Numbered from the stretch's first letter, positions 35,464 through 46,890 are shown. The stretch is 64,000 nt of DNA from Micropterix aruncella (GCA_944548615.1 OX155951.1:23098606-23162605); one strand, 5' to 3'. Program-made: numbers and translations. The notes: generated by a model from the letters alone, not told the origin.

Positions 35464-35536
<73 letters not shown>

Positions 35537-35978
35537 TGTATTGTTTATTCATATATTTGTATATATTATTACTTATTTTCCACTTAAATTCATGGAATAT
35601 AATGTAAAGTTTACTTTATTTTAGTCCATAATTGCATACATATTTTTTTCTACTTCAAATTTTACTTTAATTCGTGTAAACAACACATTGGTTAGATTTA
35701 GAAATATTTGATAATTGATCACCTTCGTCAGTTCGCGAGTTACAAAAATACAGTTGGTATAACACAGCACAGCCAGAGACAGACCTTCTAGGTCTAGTTG
35801 GTTGTGCGATTTCGCCTCATTCGGATATGCTAGCATATTTATATGCATAGAGCTATGTTTTTCGCTATAGAAATGTTTGTTCTTAATTATTCCTCATGTA
35901 CAACAGTATGCATGTCCTTGTATTTTTTTTTCTTGTACGTTATAAATGAAATAAAATAAATAAATAAATAAATAATGT
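35410..35978 (+). mobile_element. LINE L-C 3' UTR and tail
   Basis: The AT-rich 3' UTR holds a (TA)n expansion and ends in GAAATAAAATAAATAAATAAATAAATAA, a short-unit tail typical of CR1-type LINEs. With 30620 as the left limit the element would span about 5.3 kb. Confidence 0.6.
35469..35531. repeat. (TA)n microsatellite
   Basis: About 31 TA units inside the LINE 3' UTR. Confidence 0.95.
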
Positions 35979-36884
35979 AAAATCTGTGATACGTGATAAA
36001 CTCCGTGATAAAAACCCTTGTTTTTTTTCCTTTGATTTTACGCAATATTAAAAGTCTTGAACTATTGAATATTAATGATCTAATGTTTTATACATTCTTT
36101 CGTTGTCTACAAACAAAATAATCAATATACGTTTTTCTCGGATTTCATATTCACTGATTTTAATTATTTGACCAAATTTAGAAGTCTTCTCAGTGGCTTC
36201 AGTCAGTTTGTATTTATATCAGCATTTTTAATAAAAATAGCCGCCAGAAACTGATAAATCTGTTGTTAAATCAGAAATTTATTGCAATTACAATGGAACA
36301 GTTAAAAGATAAAATCCATAATAGATTTGGCAAATTATCCTCATTATTCACCGTATAGATTATCTTTAGCAAATAAGCTATTCATGGTTAATGCAGTGTT
36401 TACGTCTAAGACAAAGCGAATGATACGCAACTTCCGGATAGTTCGATAATAACAAGCCATTACGCAGGCGATTTCCATGGACCGTATCTTTCCGAGGTTT
36501 TTCCTGGAAACTCGCCCGATCGAGCAAAATTGCATATTCAGTAATACAGCAAAAGTTTTGCGGTTTCCTCATGAATGAATTAATAAAAAAAATAATAAAC
36601 TCTTTGTTCCACAAAATATACAACTTTGCACAATGGCGGAGTTATTACGCTACGGCAATCTTTTTAAGTAAAACATAGTGCAGTTGTGAGAGTTGCCGGG
36701 TAATTCAAAGATAATTCTTTATTCTTTATTTCTTTATTTTTTATTCTTTGTTTAGAAATTATACAATTATACATATTAATTATAGAGTAAAATTACATAA
36801 TTATACTATAGATTACTTAAAAATAAAACCAATTACGGATTTCTATGAAATTACAGAAATTACCGTTTAACTACTTTAAAATTA
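35979..36884. other. Intergenic DNA, nothing recognised
   Basis: No gene recognised. Two overlapping minus-strand frames of 63 and 81 codons (36344-36623) have no motif. Confidence 0.4.
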
Positions 36885-38240
36885 AAATACCTACAATTTT
36901 ATTTCTACATAACAGGCTTGCGTTTAGGATGTGTGTTTGTGTGTGTGTGTGTGTGTGAGTGTGTGTGCATGTGTGTTTGTGGGTGTGTTGAGTGTGCGGG
37001 TGTGGAGTGAAAAAAATGCATATAATAGTGATAATAGCGTATATAAATTATAATAATAGTAATAATCATGAATAAAATAGCTAAAAATTGACAGTTTTTG
37101 TATTGGCTAAAGATTTATTTACAAAGTATTTGTAAGTGGTTATGAAATTATTAAATATATCAGTACTATATAAGAGGGTGTTGTAAAGCTCACAACAGCG
37201 TGTGAGTGCTCCATTTCTGGATGAATTCGTTTTAAACCGTGGAAATCGAAAAGGGTGAAATTTTGCGCGTGGTTCTCATTGGGGCGTTAATATCAATCGC
37301 GCCCATCAGATCAGTGCCGTCAAATATGCTATTCATTATTTTAGAAAGGTATAAAGCATAATTCACGTTGCGCCGATATGATAGAGTATTTATTTTAAAT
37401 AGTAGGTCCGCCGCATCAGTATTACTGCAGCAACTTTTGGTCTTGAAATTTAAGTACCGAACGAACTTCTTTATTATATTTTATAATACCAAAATAAGAA
37501 AAAAAAAATTACTTGTACAATTTCAGATGCTTAGTAAAAATTCACAAGAGAATTGAAATATCACTGGCACAGTCAAAGGAAAACGGTTCGGAGGGGGTTG
37601 GCTTTACAATTGATGAGGGAAGAAATACGTTTTTAGAAGAAGCTTAAAAATTAAGAGCGATTGCACGCCTCTATTATTTGAAGGGTACTGGTACTATAAT
37701 TGTGCTGCTTACAGGAAAAGAGTAAAAGTAAAACATAATTTTGTGATTTGGGGCGGTAATGATGTTATATTGACTTGATCGTACTGTGAGCCTGTGGCCC
37801 TAATAGACTTACTTTATCCTTTAGGTAAGACGGTGAGGTGGGGTTGTTGAGCACATTTTGCAACAAGGCTAGGATTTGTATACCTCTATGATTTTGAATC
37901 CATTGCATGCTATTCTATGCCACCATTGCATGCTATTTCGGGAAGCTGAAATATGATCACATTTCCGTAGATACAAAATACAAATTTCACACAGACGTTC
38001 TGTAAACGCTCTAACTTGTCGAGGGTAGCTTCGTTTGCATCGAAGAACGCAACGCCCGCATAATCGAAGAGAAGCAGTAAAAGTCTGATTTACATTATTC
38101 TGCAGAAATATTTGCAACCAGTGCTTTGTGCCTGCCTTATCAGAGGTCTGTGCCTGCAAATTAAGAGTATGGTCGATGAGTAAATCCGTTTTTTACAAGT
38201 CCTAAATATTGGATGACATTGTGACCGATTCGAGCTGAAG
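36885..38240 (-). pseudogene. LINE family L-A, minus-strand copy (RT C-terminal half)
   Basis: Read on the minus strand, pieces in changing frames follow the order of a Jockey/CR1-type ORF2 tail. These are a LGL...IDHTLNLQAQ-like block near 38230-38165, LFDYAGVAFFDANEATLDK and LERLQNVCVKFVF near 38075-37975, and, after more decay, NAPMRTT and the ACACGCTGTTGTGAGCTTT segment shared with 6640-7120. The end is a CA-rich 3' UTR (36917-36985 on the plus strand as GTGTGT). Numerous stops and frameshifts. Agreement of coding tail plus CA-rich UTR between the copies supports one family. Confidence 0.6.
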
Positions 38241-38444
38241 GCAATGAAGACAGATCAATCCACGAAAACAGTTGTTGTCTATCAATCACAATTAATTGTA
38301 ATTCTGATTGAGATATCTAATTTGGTCGGATTTACAAATATTAGTCGTAAAAATGGTCGGATTTATATTGGCTTATGGCCTGGTTGGATATGTGGTATAG
38401 ATTCGAGTATATTTCTGTATTGGCCTCCTAAATATCTGCTGGTT

Positions 38445-38482
38445 TTGCGTGAAGATATGCTTGCAGAAGATATGCTTGCAGA
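38445..38482. repeat. Short tandem duplication GAAGATATGCTTGCA
   Basis: The 15-bp unit GAAGATATGCTTGCA occurs twice in a row (38451-38480) with a third partial start. Confidence 0.75.
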
Positions 38483-38487
38483 TTTTG

Positions 38488-38720
38488 GGAGCTAATGGGC
38501 CCTTGCTGAGTTGGCCACGAAGACCCATTTGTTCAGGGTCGGTCACACTCACGGGTCAACACCCATCCGGCGGCCTCCACACGTGAAGCGCAAGCCCGGG
38601 TAGGACTCTGGCCTGAGGGTTAATTTCCCCATGGAGTCAATCTTCTGGCGCTCCTGGACGGTCTGCGCACCGTGAGGTGTAAGCCAATCGATTGTGCATT
38701 CTAACTAACAGAAGCTAGCT
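38488..38720 (+). repeat. Interspersed repeat, family F4, copy 1
   Basis: This matches 61205-61430 in the same orientation. Shared blocks are GGGAGCTAATGGGCCC, GACCCATTTGTTCAGGG, ACTCACGGGTCAACAC, AGCCCGGGTAGGACTCTG, and CTGGACGGTCTGCGCAC followed by GTGCATTCTAACT. It is GC-richer than its surroundings. No coding potential is shared; a LINE 5' UTR or SINE is possible. Confidence 0.6.
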
Positions 38721-40428
38721 GTTATTCAGAATGCACTACGGAATGCCTAGCTATGCCAATCAAATGGCCGAAACCCTAATCTTTTAGACGCGCTATTACC
38801 AATCCACGTGAATTTATATCACATCATCAAACTCGAAAAGGACCACCGTTATCGGCAAGCCCGATCTAAGTCAGCACAAAGGAAACTCACATAAAATACG
38901 GTCAAGTCTCGGAAGTAATAAAGATCACCGTAGGAAAAAAAATGTACCAAAATGAACCCTCCCCTCGCCAGCATACTCTTACTTTTTTGCTAAGAGAAAT
39001 AAACGAAATGAACGAACACCACGATGATTGACACAATTTGTCGATTATGAAATATAATTCTGCCCAGAGAAAACAGAAAACGGGAAAATAATGGAAGGAA
39101 ACGATGCGAAAGTCGGGGTGAAACGGCTGCATGATTTCTGCAAAACAGAGGGAGATAGCAGATTCACGTTAACGGAGTTGCAAGCTCATGCAAAATTTAA
39201 GATTCCATGAGAATAAATATTTGAATTGCAGACTGCAATCATTAATTTTAGTAGTATCCCATAGCGGAAAAATGTCTTTATTGAAACCAGCAGCATATTT
39301 TAATTCTGACTAAGAAACCATCGGGAGACAATTTCTAACGTGGCTGAGCCACCAGTTATGCCGTCATCAAAATAGCCGCTGCTGCGTTCAGAATTTTTCG
39401 TATACAACAGAAACTATTATGTGGGGTGTCATTAAAAGCAAAATTAAATGCTCTACAATATTGTTACAACTTTTCACCTTGCAAAGACCATAGTTTGCGA
39501 GAAATTTTAAGTTTTAATTAAGTTTTCCCAAAAAAAGCTTCCGTTTTTTATCTTTATCAACTTTACTAGTAACTTGGCAATAAAATATTGTATGTTTATA
39601 TATATGCTATATTATTAGTCTATAAAACGCAATTAACATTTTGACAATCGGTTTATAAAAAAGCAAAATACATTAGTTTTGTCCCATACCGGATGTCACA
39701 ACCAAGAGTCGAATGGCTGTTTCAATACAATTTGCAAGGCAAATGACGTTTAAAGCTAATTCCAATAAATGTATTTAGGGCTCTTCGTAGCTAAAATGCT
39801 AATTAATTTTATATTAGAAATAGTTATCTGCATCTCATTTATTATTTAGGGAATTAAACAAATGGTACCTAACAATTTTTTACTCTATGATATTAACTGT
39901 ATAACTTCTGATTATTTTTCAAATACATAAAAACGACCAAATTAAGTATTACTTTTAGAAAGAATTGTGATTTTTTTGGAAAATGTTTAATGCTTGGATG
40001 AGGGCTATGAACGTGACGATGGGTTTTTATTTCAATTAAAGAAAACTACAGAGAAAAGGAATGTTTAATTGGCTTCTATAGTTTCTGCGTATGCACAGAA
40101 TCATTATAATTAACAGGGTGTGTTTTATTACAGCACGTGAAAGTCGATTTTTAGGTACATGAATCGAGATAAAAGTTATACTAATTGAATTGGTTTTCAC
40201 ATGGAAATACCTATTAATATGCACGAGTATAATTCAATAATATATCCATTTTTTCTAATTACGTGTCGTCAATCTGTAACTAATTAAGTATCGATCTAAT
40301 TCTAACATAATGTCGTGCATGGGTGCTTGAAACATTTTTTTGTTTTATGAGCGGCGTTCGGAATATTAACATTACCAGTCAGCGTTTAAAACGTATGAAA
40401 ATAGTTCTCTGAGCGTAGCCAAATCTTA
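38721..40428. other. Intergenic DNA, nothing recognised
   Basis: No gene or repeat partner found in this interval. Confidence 0.4.
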
Positions 40429-41160
40429 GGAGCCCTCCACATATTTTACGTAATCACCGAGGGGGAGGGGGGGTTGGAGCTGAAGGTGTCCGTCCTGCTT
40501 ACGTAATCAACTTCGGTCACCGCATGGCATTATGTTTGGTCTAAACCTGCACGGTAATAGCGCAGTGCCGCGTCGAAGATACCCCGCATGCGTGATTATG
40601 CTTGATAGTTCACGCGCTCGTCTGCGATTGAGTGGCCTGGGCCTGTTCCTACGCGCGCTGGCAACCGGTGGCCGCTCTGCGTCACGGCGACAAGGCTGCA
40701 ACTCTATCCTAGCGCGCCGCTGCACGCTCCAACTACAACGCGGAAAGATTAACGTTCTCGTGTGGCGCATCAACTATGGCCGATTTACACATGGAGTTTC
40801 TCAGTACATACGCAAAAGCTTTTCACTAATCTCGTATTGTTTTAGATTAATATTGCATATTAAATGTGCATTTTTAAATGTATTCTTAAATATTTTTTCT
40901 TTTTAATTCCGTCTATACAGCCATTGTGGTCTTATAAGATTGTGATGTTAAAAATAAATAAAAGAGTTTGAAATTTTGTAATCACTTTGAATTAATAAAA
41001 AGGATTACTTTACAAACGCTGGGTTCACGATTCTTTACATTTTCCGCAGATTCGATTGATCGGGGGGTCAGGCCGCTGATCAAGTCTGTTGACATGGGGG
41101 AAAGGGAGGGGTGGTTTGAAAATTCCAAAAACGTGTTAACGTAATATATGGATGGCCCCT
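40429..41160. mobile_element. Possible TIR element with GC-rich interior
   Basis: The left border GGAGCCCTCCACATATTTTACG (in two parts, GGAGCCCTCC and ACATATTTTACG) faces CGTAATATATGGATGGCCCCT at the right. Both are followed inward by a G/C-rich pyrimidine or purine run (GAGGGGGAGGGGGG; CCCCTCCC). I associate such GGSGCCATCCATATATTACGT ends with a widespread insect DNA element. The interior at 40520-40760 is unusually GC-rich with long open frames on both strands but no known motif. Confidence 0.4.
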
Positions 41161-41338
41161 TACAGCAAAGTTCTGCTGGCAACGTTGCTAACTCTACGTT
41201 TGAGATATGCTCTCTCCAGCCTAATGGTAAGCTAGGTGTATGAAAAAAACAAATATATCCTTTGTATAAGTTTAAAGTTCATTTTTTTCCAAAAAACCCT
41301 GCAAGGGTAAAGAACATAATACAATGTATACATACATT

Positions 41339-41657
41339 GGGCTCGATTTCGTTTCTCTTAAACTAAAATCGTGAATTAGTTCATATGAACGAGATAGAGC
41401 AGTACGTCACAGCGAAATATGAAACGAACGGTTGTCACTTTTCCGCATTAACACTACCCACCAAAGTTAAAGGAGATAATTCTTACACCACATAAAATGT
41501 GTCCAGACTTATTCGGGCGTCTATAAGTTCGAGAGGCAGTTTTGGTGCGGCAAAATCGACGATAATTCATTTCATATTCCATTCTAACATATTGGCCTGT
41601 CTCGTTCGGTTGAACTAAGTTCCTATTTTAGTTCACGAAGAAACGCAATCGCGGTCT
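41339..41657. mobile_element. MITE, family H, copy 2
   Basis: The left end is GGGCTCGATTTCGTTTCTC (41339) and the right end GAAGAAACGCAATCGCGGTC. The ends are inverted, and further inward AAACTAAAAT faces ATTTTAGTT. It carries GGTTGTCACTTTTCC as in the 2.1-kb copy. Length is 319 bp and no ORF is present. Confidence 0.6.
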
Positions 41658-42255
41658 ATTATTTATAACTCTTATTTTAATAATATATTTCTCAAAAAGA
41701 AAATTTTCACATTAGAAATCTGAATGCCAACAAACTATACAAAATTATCCATTATATTGTCTTAATTTTAAAATAAGAATTAAGAAATATACAAAACAGA
41801 AATACCAAATCCACGACAAAGAAAAATAAAGTGATTAATCTTGCAAGAAAAATAAAATAATAATAGTCCAACAGTAAAAATATAATAATCAGGTAATACA
41901 ATAAGGTGTCGCACCGCATCCAAGGATGATTGACAGTGTTGCCAACGTATATACTAAGACATTAAAACATATGAAGCTGTTACAATGTAAATTCAAAAAC
42001 AAAGACTGACATAATCGTCTGGACCCTTGGTTGAAACCTACGAACAACCTAACATTTAGGTAGGTAGCACTCAGCGCAATCACAGATCAGTCGCTTCTCG
42101 AACGGAGGTGGGATGAAGTTAAAGTTCACTAGTTCCCAAATAATCTTTACCTGCACGTCTCTGAGCGCCAATTATTAGCACTTAAAAAGTTTTCTGTTTG
42201 GGATCAGCCAACTACCCTGCAATAATCAAAATCCGGATCTAGTGAGTACAAATAC
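41658..42255. other. Intergenic DNA, nothing recognised
   Basis: No gene or repeat partner found. Confidence 0.4.
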
Positions 42256-42658
42256 ACTGAGAAAAATATAACGTTGTAATACACGTAAAAACACATATTT
42301 CAACAAGGATTACGAATATGTATGAATTAACATGACGCGTAACAGTATTGGCGTGACGGTAGTTACCGTGTTAAATAAAACGTTACTTTCTTGACGACCT
42401 TGTGATCTCGCTTCTAATATGGAAGAATGTAGTAGTATACGTATGGTTATAGTCTGACACATGAATCATGTTGAAATTACAATATACTGTTATTTCCTTA
42501 CTAACCGTAAGGAAAATGTTGATACATAGAATCGAGTAATGGAGTTTTTACAAAATTCCGTGTAATTCAACAAAATTACGATTGAAACGTCGTTATACTG
42601 TATAAAACCGTAATAACAAAATTATAATGTAAGAATCAATTCCAAATATTTCTCAGTG
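42256..42658. mobile_element. TIR element, family M (CACTGAGAAAAAT)
   Basis: The left end ACACTGAGAAAAATATAACG and the right end AAATATTTCTCAGTG are inverted. Near the right end AATTCAACAAAATTACGATT and AAACCGTAATAACAAAAT match 60859-60967, whose end CTCAGTG is followed by TA. That points to a TA target site and a Tc1/mariner-type origin. The element carries no ORF. Confidence 0.55.
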
Positions 42659-43359
42659 CAGACCGTTATGAGCGGGCTTATGTTATAGTAATTTAAATAA
42701 TAACAATTCTCCCTCTAATCATTAAAATCAATTATTAACAGAGAGTTCCTTCGATGATGTAAAAGTGTAACAAAATAGATAAGGTTTACGATTACATTTT
42801 GAGTTACACTGACTTATTTCAGCTTACTTCTATACGTCCGAGTCTACTCGTAATATGAGATAGTGGCGTATTTCTTGCCAAATCTGGCAATCTCGTATTC
42901 TAACCGACACTGAGCATAAACGCAGAGTGGTCAACCAATTTCTCTCCTAATCCCCATTCTCTATCAAAGCGGAAGAATCGAGCTACTCTGCGAGAGGCCA
43001 AAGCGGCAGTCTTCTCTCCTCGTAAATGGAAAATATGAATCCGGCTGGAGTGATAAACTTGGCCATAGCTGAAGTAGCCGCCCTTTCGCCTTGGCTCTAA
43101 AACGTACGTCCTACTTCGTCACAGATTAAACGGAGATTTGAGCTGGTCTAGAACAGGTGTGACATGACTAGGAATATATACGATATACCTTCTCGGCTAA
43201 TAAGAAGAGAGTTAACTATGCTAAAATGCTGTTTACCCTTTATAGACCTTGTGACAAATGCATCCCATAATTTCAAAATGTATAAATTCTATTTTGTCCA
43301 TGTTAGCAAAAATGAATATTATTTAAAAATATAACGTTTTTTTTAATATATCGTAAATG
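42659..43359. other. Intergenic DNA, nothing recognised
   Basis: No gene recognised. The segment 42880-43150 is moderately GC-rich but contains no long open frame. Confidence 0.4.
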
Positions 43360-43675
43360 TCCAACGTTTTCTAGTGGTTTCAAAAAAATTAATAAAAGAT
43401 TTATGGCGATCATTTCAATTAGATTTTTTTGTCTTTTAGTACGTTTTTTGTACGTATGATTTCTGAGTTGAATAATATAATAATATTTTTTTTAACCAGT
43501 TTTAACTTTGTATCTTTATGGACCATGGACGCTTATGTCTCAATAATTTATACAAAATCTATTGAACCAAATTACACGAAATCATACTTGTTATTCAAAT
43601 CGCCCTTTAAGAGTTTTATGTAACAAAAAAATCCATAGTCTACCGCAAAGCTTGAGGACTACTCAAAGGGATAAG
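43360..43675 (+). repeat. Interspersed repeat, family F3, copy 2
   Basis: Same orientation partner of 2905-3225, with AACTTTGTATCTTTATGG, CTTATGTCT, AAAATCTATTGAACC, AATCGCCCTTTAAGAG and ATCCATAGTCTACCGCAAAG. Termini are not defined. Confidence 0.6.
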
Positions 43676-43879
43676 ATTAGTTTAATAAATAAATGATTTT
43701 CAAAATTAGTTTTAGATAATCATAGAGAGACAATAAAAGTAAAAATTGGCAATTAAATATTTATAAAATGCCTCATTTGTCGATATCTACAATGTATGCA
43801 AAAAATTCCGGGACTACCTTGAAATGAAATCTGAAAAGCGAAAAAAATATTGTCGTGCTAGTTTTCACTCACAGCACTT

Positions 43880-44010
43880 CCATTACACTACCCTCACCAA
43901 ACACTCGCGCGACTAGTTGTAGAGACTTTGGAATGCCCTAACCAAAACTTTAACTTAAATGTATTTCAGAAACGCCTCAAAAATCTCTTTCTTGAGGGCG
44001 GGTTCGAGTT
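43880..44010 (+). pseudogene. LINE ORF2 C-terminal scrap
   Basis: One frame gives RLWNALTKTLT, and after a one-base shift NVFQKRLKNLFLEGG follows. 'LWN.LP......F...LK..L' is the usual end of Jockey/CR1-type ORF2. This is a short remnant directly left of the Penelope-like fragment. Confidence 0.4.
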
Positions 44011-44042
44011 TGAGGAAAAGAGCCTTGAAGGTTTTTAAGGCC

Positions 44043-44492
44043 TGTAAAGGATGTAATACCACTGCGAAACTCCGGGTGTGTATAAAGTTAAATGCAGCTG
44101 TGGTTTCGCCTATGCTGGACAAACTAAACGACCCATAGCTACTCGACTGATGAAACACATCAAAGCTGTTAAAAATGTTCAACAAGAAAATTCGGCGATC
44201 TAGGGACATATACAACGAAAGTAGCCAAAGGCTGCAGTTTCAAAATCCCATTGTGCAATCCAAAAAACAATTTTACTTCCCTCGCATGATACGGGAAGCA
44301 ATCCAAATAAGAGGAACCCCGAACTTTAATAGAGACGACGGTTACAAACCCTCTTCTACGTGGAACCATCTTCTTAAAATGTTCCCACTGCCAATCGCCG
44401 AGCGCAAGGACGTAACACAAGATACAGTGAGTGTTGTGTGCACGACGGATTTCCGAAATTGGCGCGCGCCGAGCCCGCATCCCTACCACAGT
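44043..44492 (+). pseudogene. Penelope-like element, GIY-YIG domain, left part
   Basis: Penelope-like retroelements encode RT plus a GIY-YIG nuclease. Here the nuclease domain starts at 44075 with GVYKVKCSCGFAYAGQTKR (the 'GIY' and 'YIG' strands appear as VYK and YAG) and continues PIATRLMKHIKAVKN with the catalytic-type Arg. A stop and frameshift at about 44203 follow, then NPIVQSKKQFYFPRMIRE and TPNFNRDDGYKPSSTWNH, matching the family's C-terminal 'REAIEI..HP.NFNR..GY' block. The element is cut at 44492 by the DNA transposon and resumes at 46984. A second copy lies at 54154-54782. Confidence 0.75.
44491..44492. other. Left GT target-site duplication
   Basis: GT at 44491-44492 is repeated at 46984-46985. 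The related uninterrupted sequence at 54614-54651 has a single GT at the same place, supporting a 2-bp duplication. Confidence 0.6.
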
Positions 44493-44526
44493 TGAATGCA
44501 TGATTGTAAAAACCCACTTCAGACCA
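44493..44526 (+). repeat. Left terminal inverted repeat
   Basis: Starts TGAATGCATGATTGTAAAAA and continues CCCACTTCAGACCA. It differs from the right TIR at two positions (C/A at 7 and T/C at 26) and includes one reversed copy of the GGTG-TTTTTACA motif. Confidence 0.8.
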
Positions 44527-44700
44527 AATGCAAAAGTTTCAGAAAATCAATGAAAACTGTCTGGTGTAAAAAAAAATTAAGTCCATGTTTTTCTTTATTT
44601 ACTATTTACGTTGAAAAATATTTAATATATGATATGTTAAAAAGTGGTAGCATAATATATTCATAGATATTTTTATTTGATTTTTTTAAGTATTGGGATA

Positions 44701-44746
44701 AGGTGGATTTTTACAGTCATCGTGTACAAGGTGTGTTTTTACAATC
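44701..44746 (+). promoter_or_regulatory. Left subterminal motif pair (putative transposase-binding sites)
   Basis: Two direct copies, AGGTGGATTTTTACAGTC (44701-44718) and AGGTGTGTTTTTACAATC (44729-44746), sit 28 bp apart. The first shares a longer block, GGATAAGGTGGATTTTTACA, with 46804-46823 at the other end. Repeated subterminal motifs are known transposase-binding sites in several DNA transposon groups; that role is inferred here. Confidence 0.6.
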
Positions 44747-44777
44747 AAAGTCCAATTTGTACCAATGTTAAACAATA

Positions 44778-44783
44778 TTTATT
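44778..44783 (-). terminator. Polyadenylation signal of the transposon gene
   Basis: AATAAA on the minus strand lies 21 nt beyond the stop codon. It is the first such hexamer downstream and is suitably placed for the mRNA of the 613-codon ORF. Confidence 0.55.
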
Positions 44784-44803
44784 TTCATAAAAAACTAACA
44801 GAA

Positions 44804-46645
44804 TTAATCTAATTCTTCATCTTCGACATTTTCAGCTGTTGGCCATTGCAATATTTCGTCCCAGAACTTAATTTTTTCGTCTTCAGGTACAAACTGAACA
44901 CATTTTTTCAGGTCCTGCATCTTCTTTGCATTAATGCAGAGCTGCCTTGATCCATATGCAGGTTCATTCGGTAGCGATACGGTAATCTGTGGCCTTATTT
45001 TCAACAAGAACGTATGCTTTGTCAGTCCATCAATGAATTCCTGCGTTTTTACCGGCACGTCACTGCCAATCTTTTTGAAAGTGAGGTGATGGAACTTTGA
45101 GATACTGAAGCTTACTTTCTCCGTTCTCGGAATTCGCCGATCCTTTGTTTCGAGGGATAGTGCAGTCTTTTTGAAATGTTGAACCCACCATTTTTTAAAT
45201 TCTATCACATCCTCTCCGCTGACTAAGTGAACTGTAAAAAAATCACTCTGCCTGCTCGAAGATACGATCAATTCCATAAGTTCCTGTACACTGTACAGCC
45301 TTTCTTTACGACGAAGGCTTCTTTTTATAATACCAAATGCTCTATCACACGGCAGAAAAGAATGACCACGCATCGGAAAGATCTGTTGAATTTTTTTGAA
45401 ACGCCCACTGTCAACTAGGGCCATATTCATTCGTACCGATGTATTGTTTTTATTCTGACCGGCGCAGTTATCAGAAAAGAGCATTAGTTCCACCACTTTT
45501 TTGTCAACGTACTCTTTAATGTATGTCATAATAAACGAGCATACTTCGTTTGGTCCCTTTTTTGCTTGCCCTTCATGATATACGAACAGGACATTTTTAC
45601 CCGTTTTCAAATTATGGATGCAGAAGATAGAGATGCTCAGTTGCCGAAAATAAAATATTTCTTGCACTGGAATCATTGGCAGTGACACATTCTGCATGTA
45701 ATCGTAGCAAATTCCCAAAAATGTTTCATCTTCTTGAGATCTTTGCCTTGCTTCTTGAAGTTTATTATAGAACTTCTTAGCCCTCTTTTTGTGTACTAGC
45801 TTTTCGGCCAAAGCTACCTTTTTAGCTACGTCGTTCAGGGTTTTCGAATTGATTCTCAAGTCTAGACTCTCGCAGAGGCAGCACGTATCTACTGCTGGGC
45901 GCCCAAAGCGAAGAGCGAAGTTCTCCTTGAATATTTTATTATAATATTCGTACTTAATCCTAGTTCCTGGGTATTTTTCCTTATAAAGTCGAAACATTTT
46001 TTTTACTGATAAGTCAGCAGGAAGATACTTTATTATGCCAGAAGAACAGTGGCTCTCTTTTGCCGGAAAACAGGAAATATGAGAGATCACTGCAGTGATT
46101 TCATCACTAGACATTGCATTGACCGTTTTCGATTTCCCTCTCTTGTCTTCCGGTATTTTACCCAAGACCAACAAGTCACGAAGCCTCTTAACACGGTCCT
46201 TAGTAATACCAAACAAGCTAAGAAAAGCCGAATGGCATACATCTTTCTTCTCATTACCAATTTGAACGGTGTATGTAAACACTTTCTGTCTCAATGGGTT
46301 TTCCTTCAGCACTCGGCGTCGTTTTATGTCCTTACAGGATATTAACCCCTGGAGATAGATATCTTGTTCATTTTTAGTCGTCAAGTTATATAATTTGGCA
46401 AGGTTTTCTAATTTGTCATTTTCGGATATGATTTCCCAGCATTTTTTAGCACACTTGCATGGAGGTCCTATTGTCTTAGCCTGTACAGTTTTATTTTTCG
46501 CCGTCACATAAGTTTGCCCATGAATACGTGCTTGTTTGATCTTATTCCGAGAATAATCAGCAGAGTTGTCACGTCGTTTTTTAGTGCGTGTTTCACCCAA
46601 AGAGGACTCACCTGGGTTTTCCTCCATTTCAGCTCTCGTTTTCAC
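44804..46645 (-). CDS. Putative transposase, DUF7869-like, 613 aa
   Basis: Intact single-exon ORF, ATG at 46643-46645. Residues 1-60 are basic and charged, likely nuclear and DNA-binding. A CKCAKKC cluster lies at 63-69. CHSAFLSLFGITKDRVKRL follows at 137-155. CCLC is at 255-258, then a charged helical region at 270-308. The core has GICYDYMQN (Asp315), VYHEGQAKKGPNEV, LMLFSDNCAGQNKN (Asp392), and RGHSFLPCDRAFGIIKR (Asp434). Three aspartates in beta-strand/helix contexts fit an RNase H-fold DDE/D nuclease. I recall the YHEG/SDNCAGQNKN/GHS-D signature from insect and other invertebrate proteins carrying DUF7869. The C-terminus is Trp/Asp/Glu-rich. Flanking TIRs and subterminal motifs argue that it is the transposase of this element, not a host gene. 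The catalytic role is inferred; the open frame suggests recent activity. Confidence 0.75.
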   Translation of the reverse strand: MKTRAEMEENPGESSLGETRTKKRRDNSADYSRNKIKQARIHGQTYVTAKNKTVQAKTIGPPCKCAKKCWEIISENDKLENLAKLYNLTTKNEQDIYLQGLISCKDIKRRRVLKENPLRQKVFTYTVQIGNEKKDVCHSAFLSLFGITKDRVKRLRDLLVLGKIPEDKRGKSKTVNAMSSDEITAVISHISCFPAKESHCSSGIIKYLPADLSVKKMFRLYKEKYPGTRIKYEYYNKIFKENFALRFGRPAVDTCCLCESLDLRINSKTLNDVAKKVALAEKLVHKKRAKKFYNKLQEARQRSQEDETFLGICYDYMQNVSLPMIPVQEIFYFRQLSISIFCIHNLKTGKNVLFVYHEGQAKKGPNEVCSFIMTYIKEYVDKKVVELMLFSDNCAGQNKNNTSVRMNMALVDSGRFKKIQQIFPMRGHSFLPCDRAFGIIKRSLRRKERLYSVQELMELIVSSSRQSDFFTVHLVSGEDVIEFKKWWVQHFKKTALSLETKDRRIPRTEKVSFSISKFHHLTFKKIGSDVPVKTQEFIDGLTKHTFLLKIRPQITVSLPNEPAYGSRQLCINAKKMQDLKKCVQFVPEDEKIKFWDEILQWPTAENVEDEELD

Positions 46646-46780
46646 CAGTACGCAGCAAATTTTAATTTAATTTGTGTAATACAAGTAATCCGTGTCCGTT
46701 ACAGTCACCTCAGTCGTTCAAAATAACGTTAGAAACGTCAATATTGACAGCTGATATTTTCAGGTGTTGCCACATGTTTG

Positions 46781-46890
46781 GTTGTAAAAAAACACCTCAT
46801 CCAGGATAAGGTGGATTTTTACACTCATTGAAATATTCGCGCTTCTATAACTGTGGGATGCTTACATGACTGAGGTGTGTTTTTACACTC
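46781..46890. promoter_or_regulatory. Right subterminal motif cluster
   Basis: Three motif copies precede the right TIR: GTTGTAAAAAAACACCT (46781-46797, reversed), AGGTGGATTTTTACACTC (46809-46826) and AGGTGTGTTTTTACACTC (46873-46890). The cluster lies 136-245 bp upstream of the ORF start, so it could bind transposase and also affect transcription of the gene. Both roles are inferred. Confidence 0.6.

Noticed and set aside
44175..44495. 106-codon frame as an independent gene
   Set aside because: It is the downstream frame of the Penelope-like GIY-YIG remnant after a frameshift.
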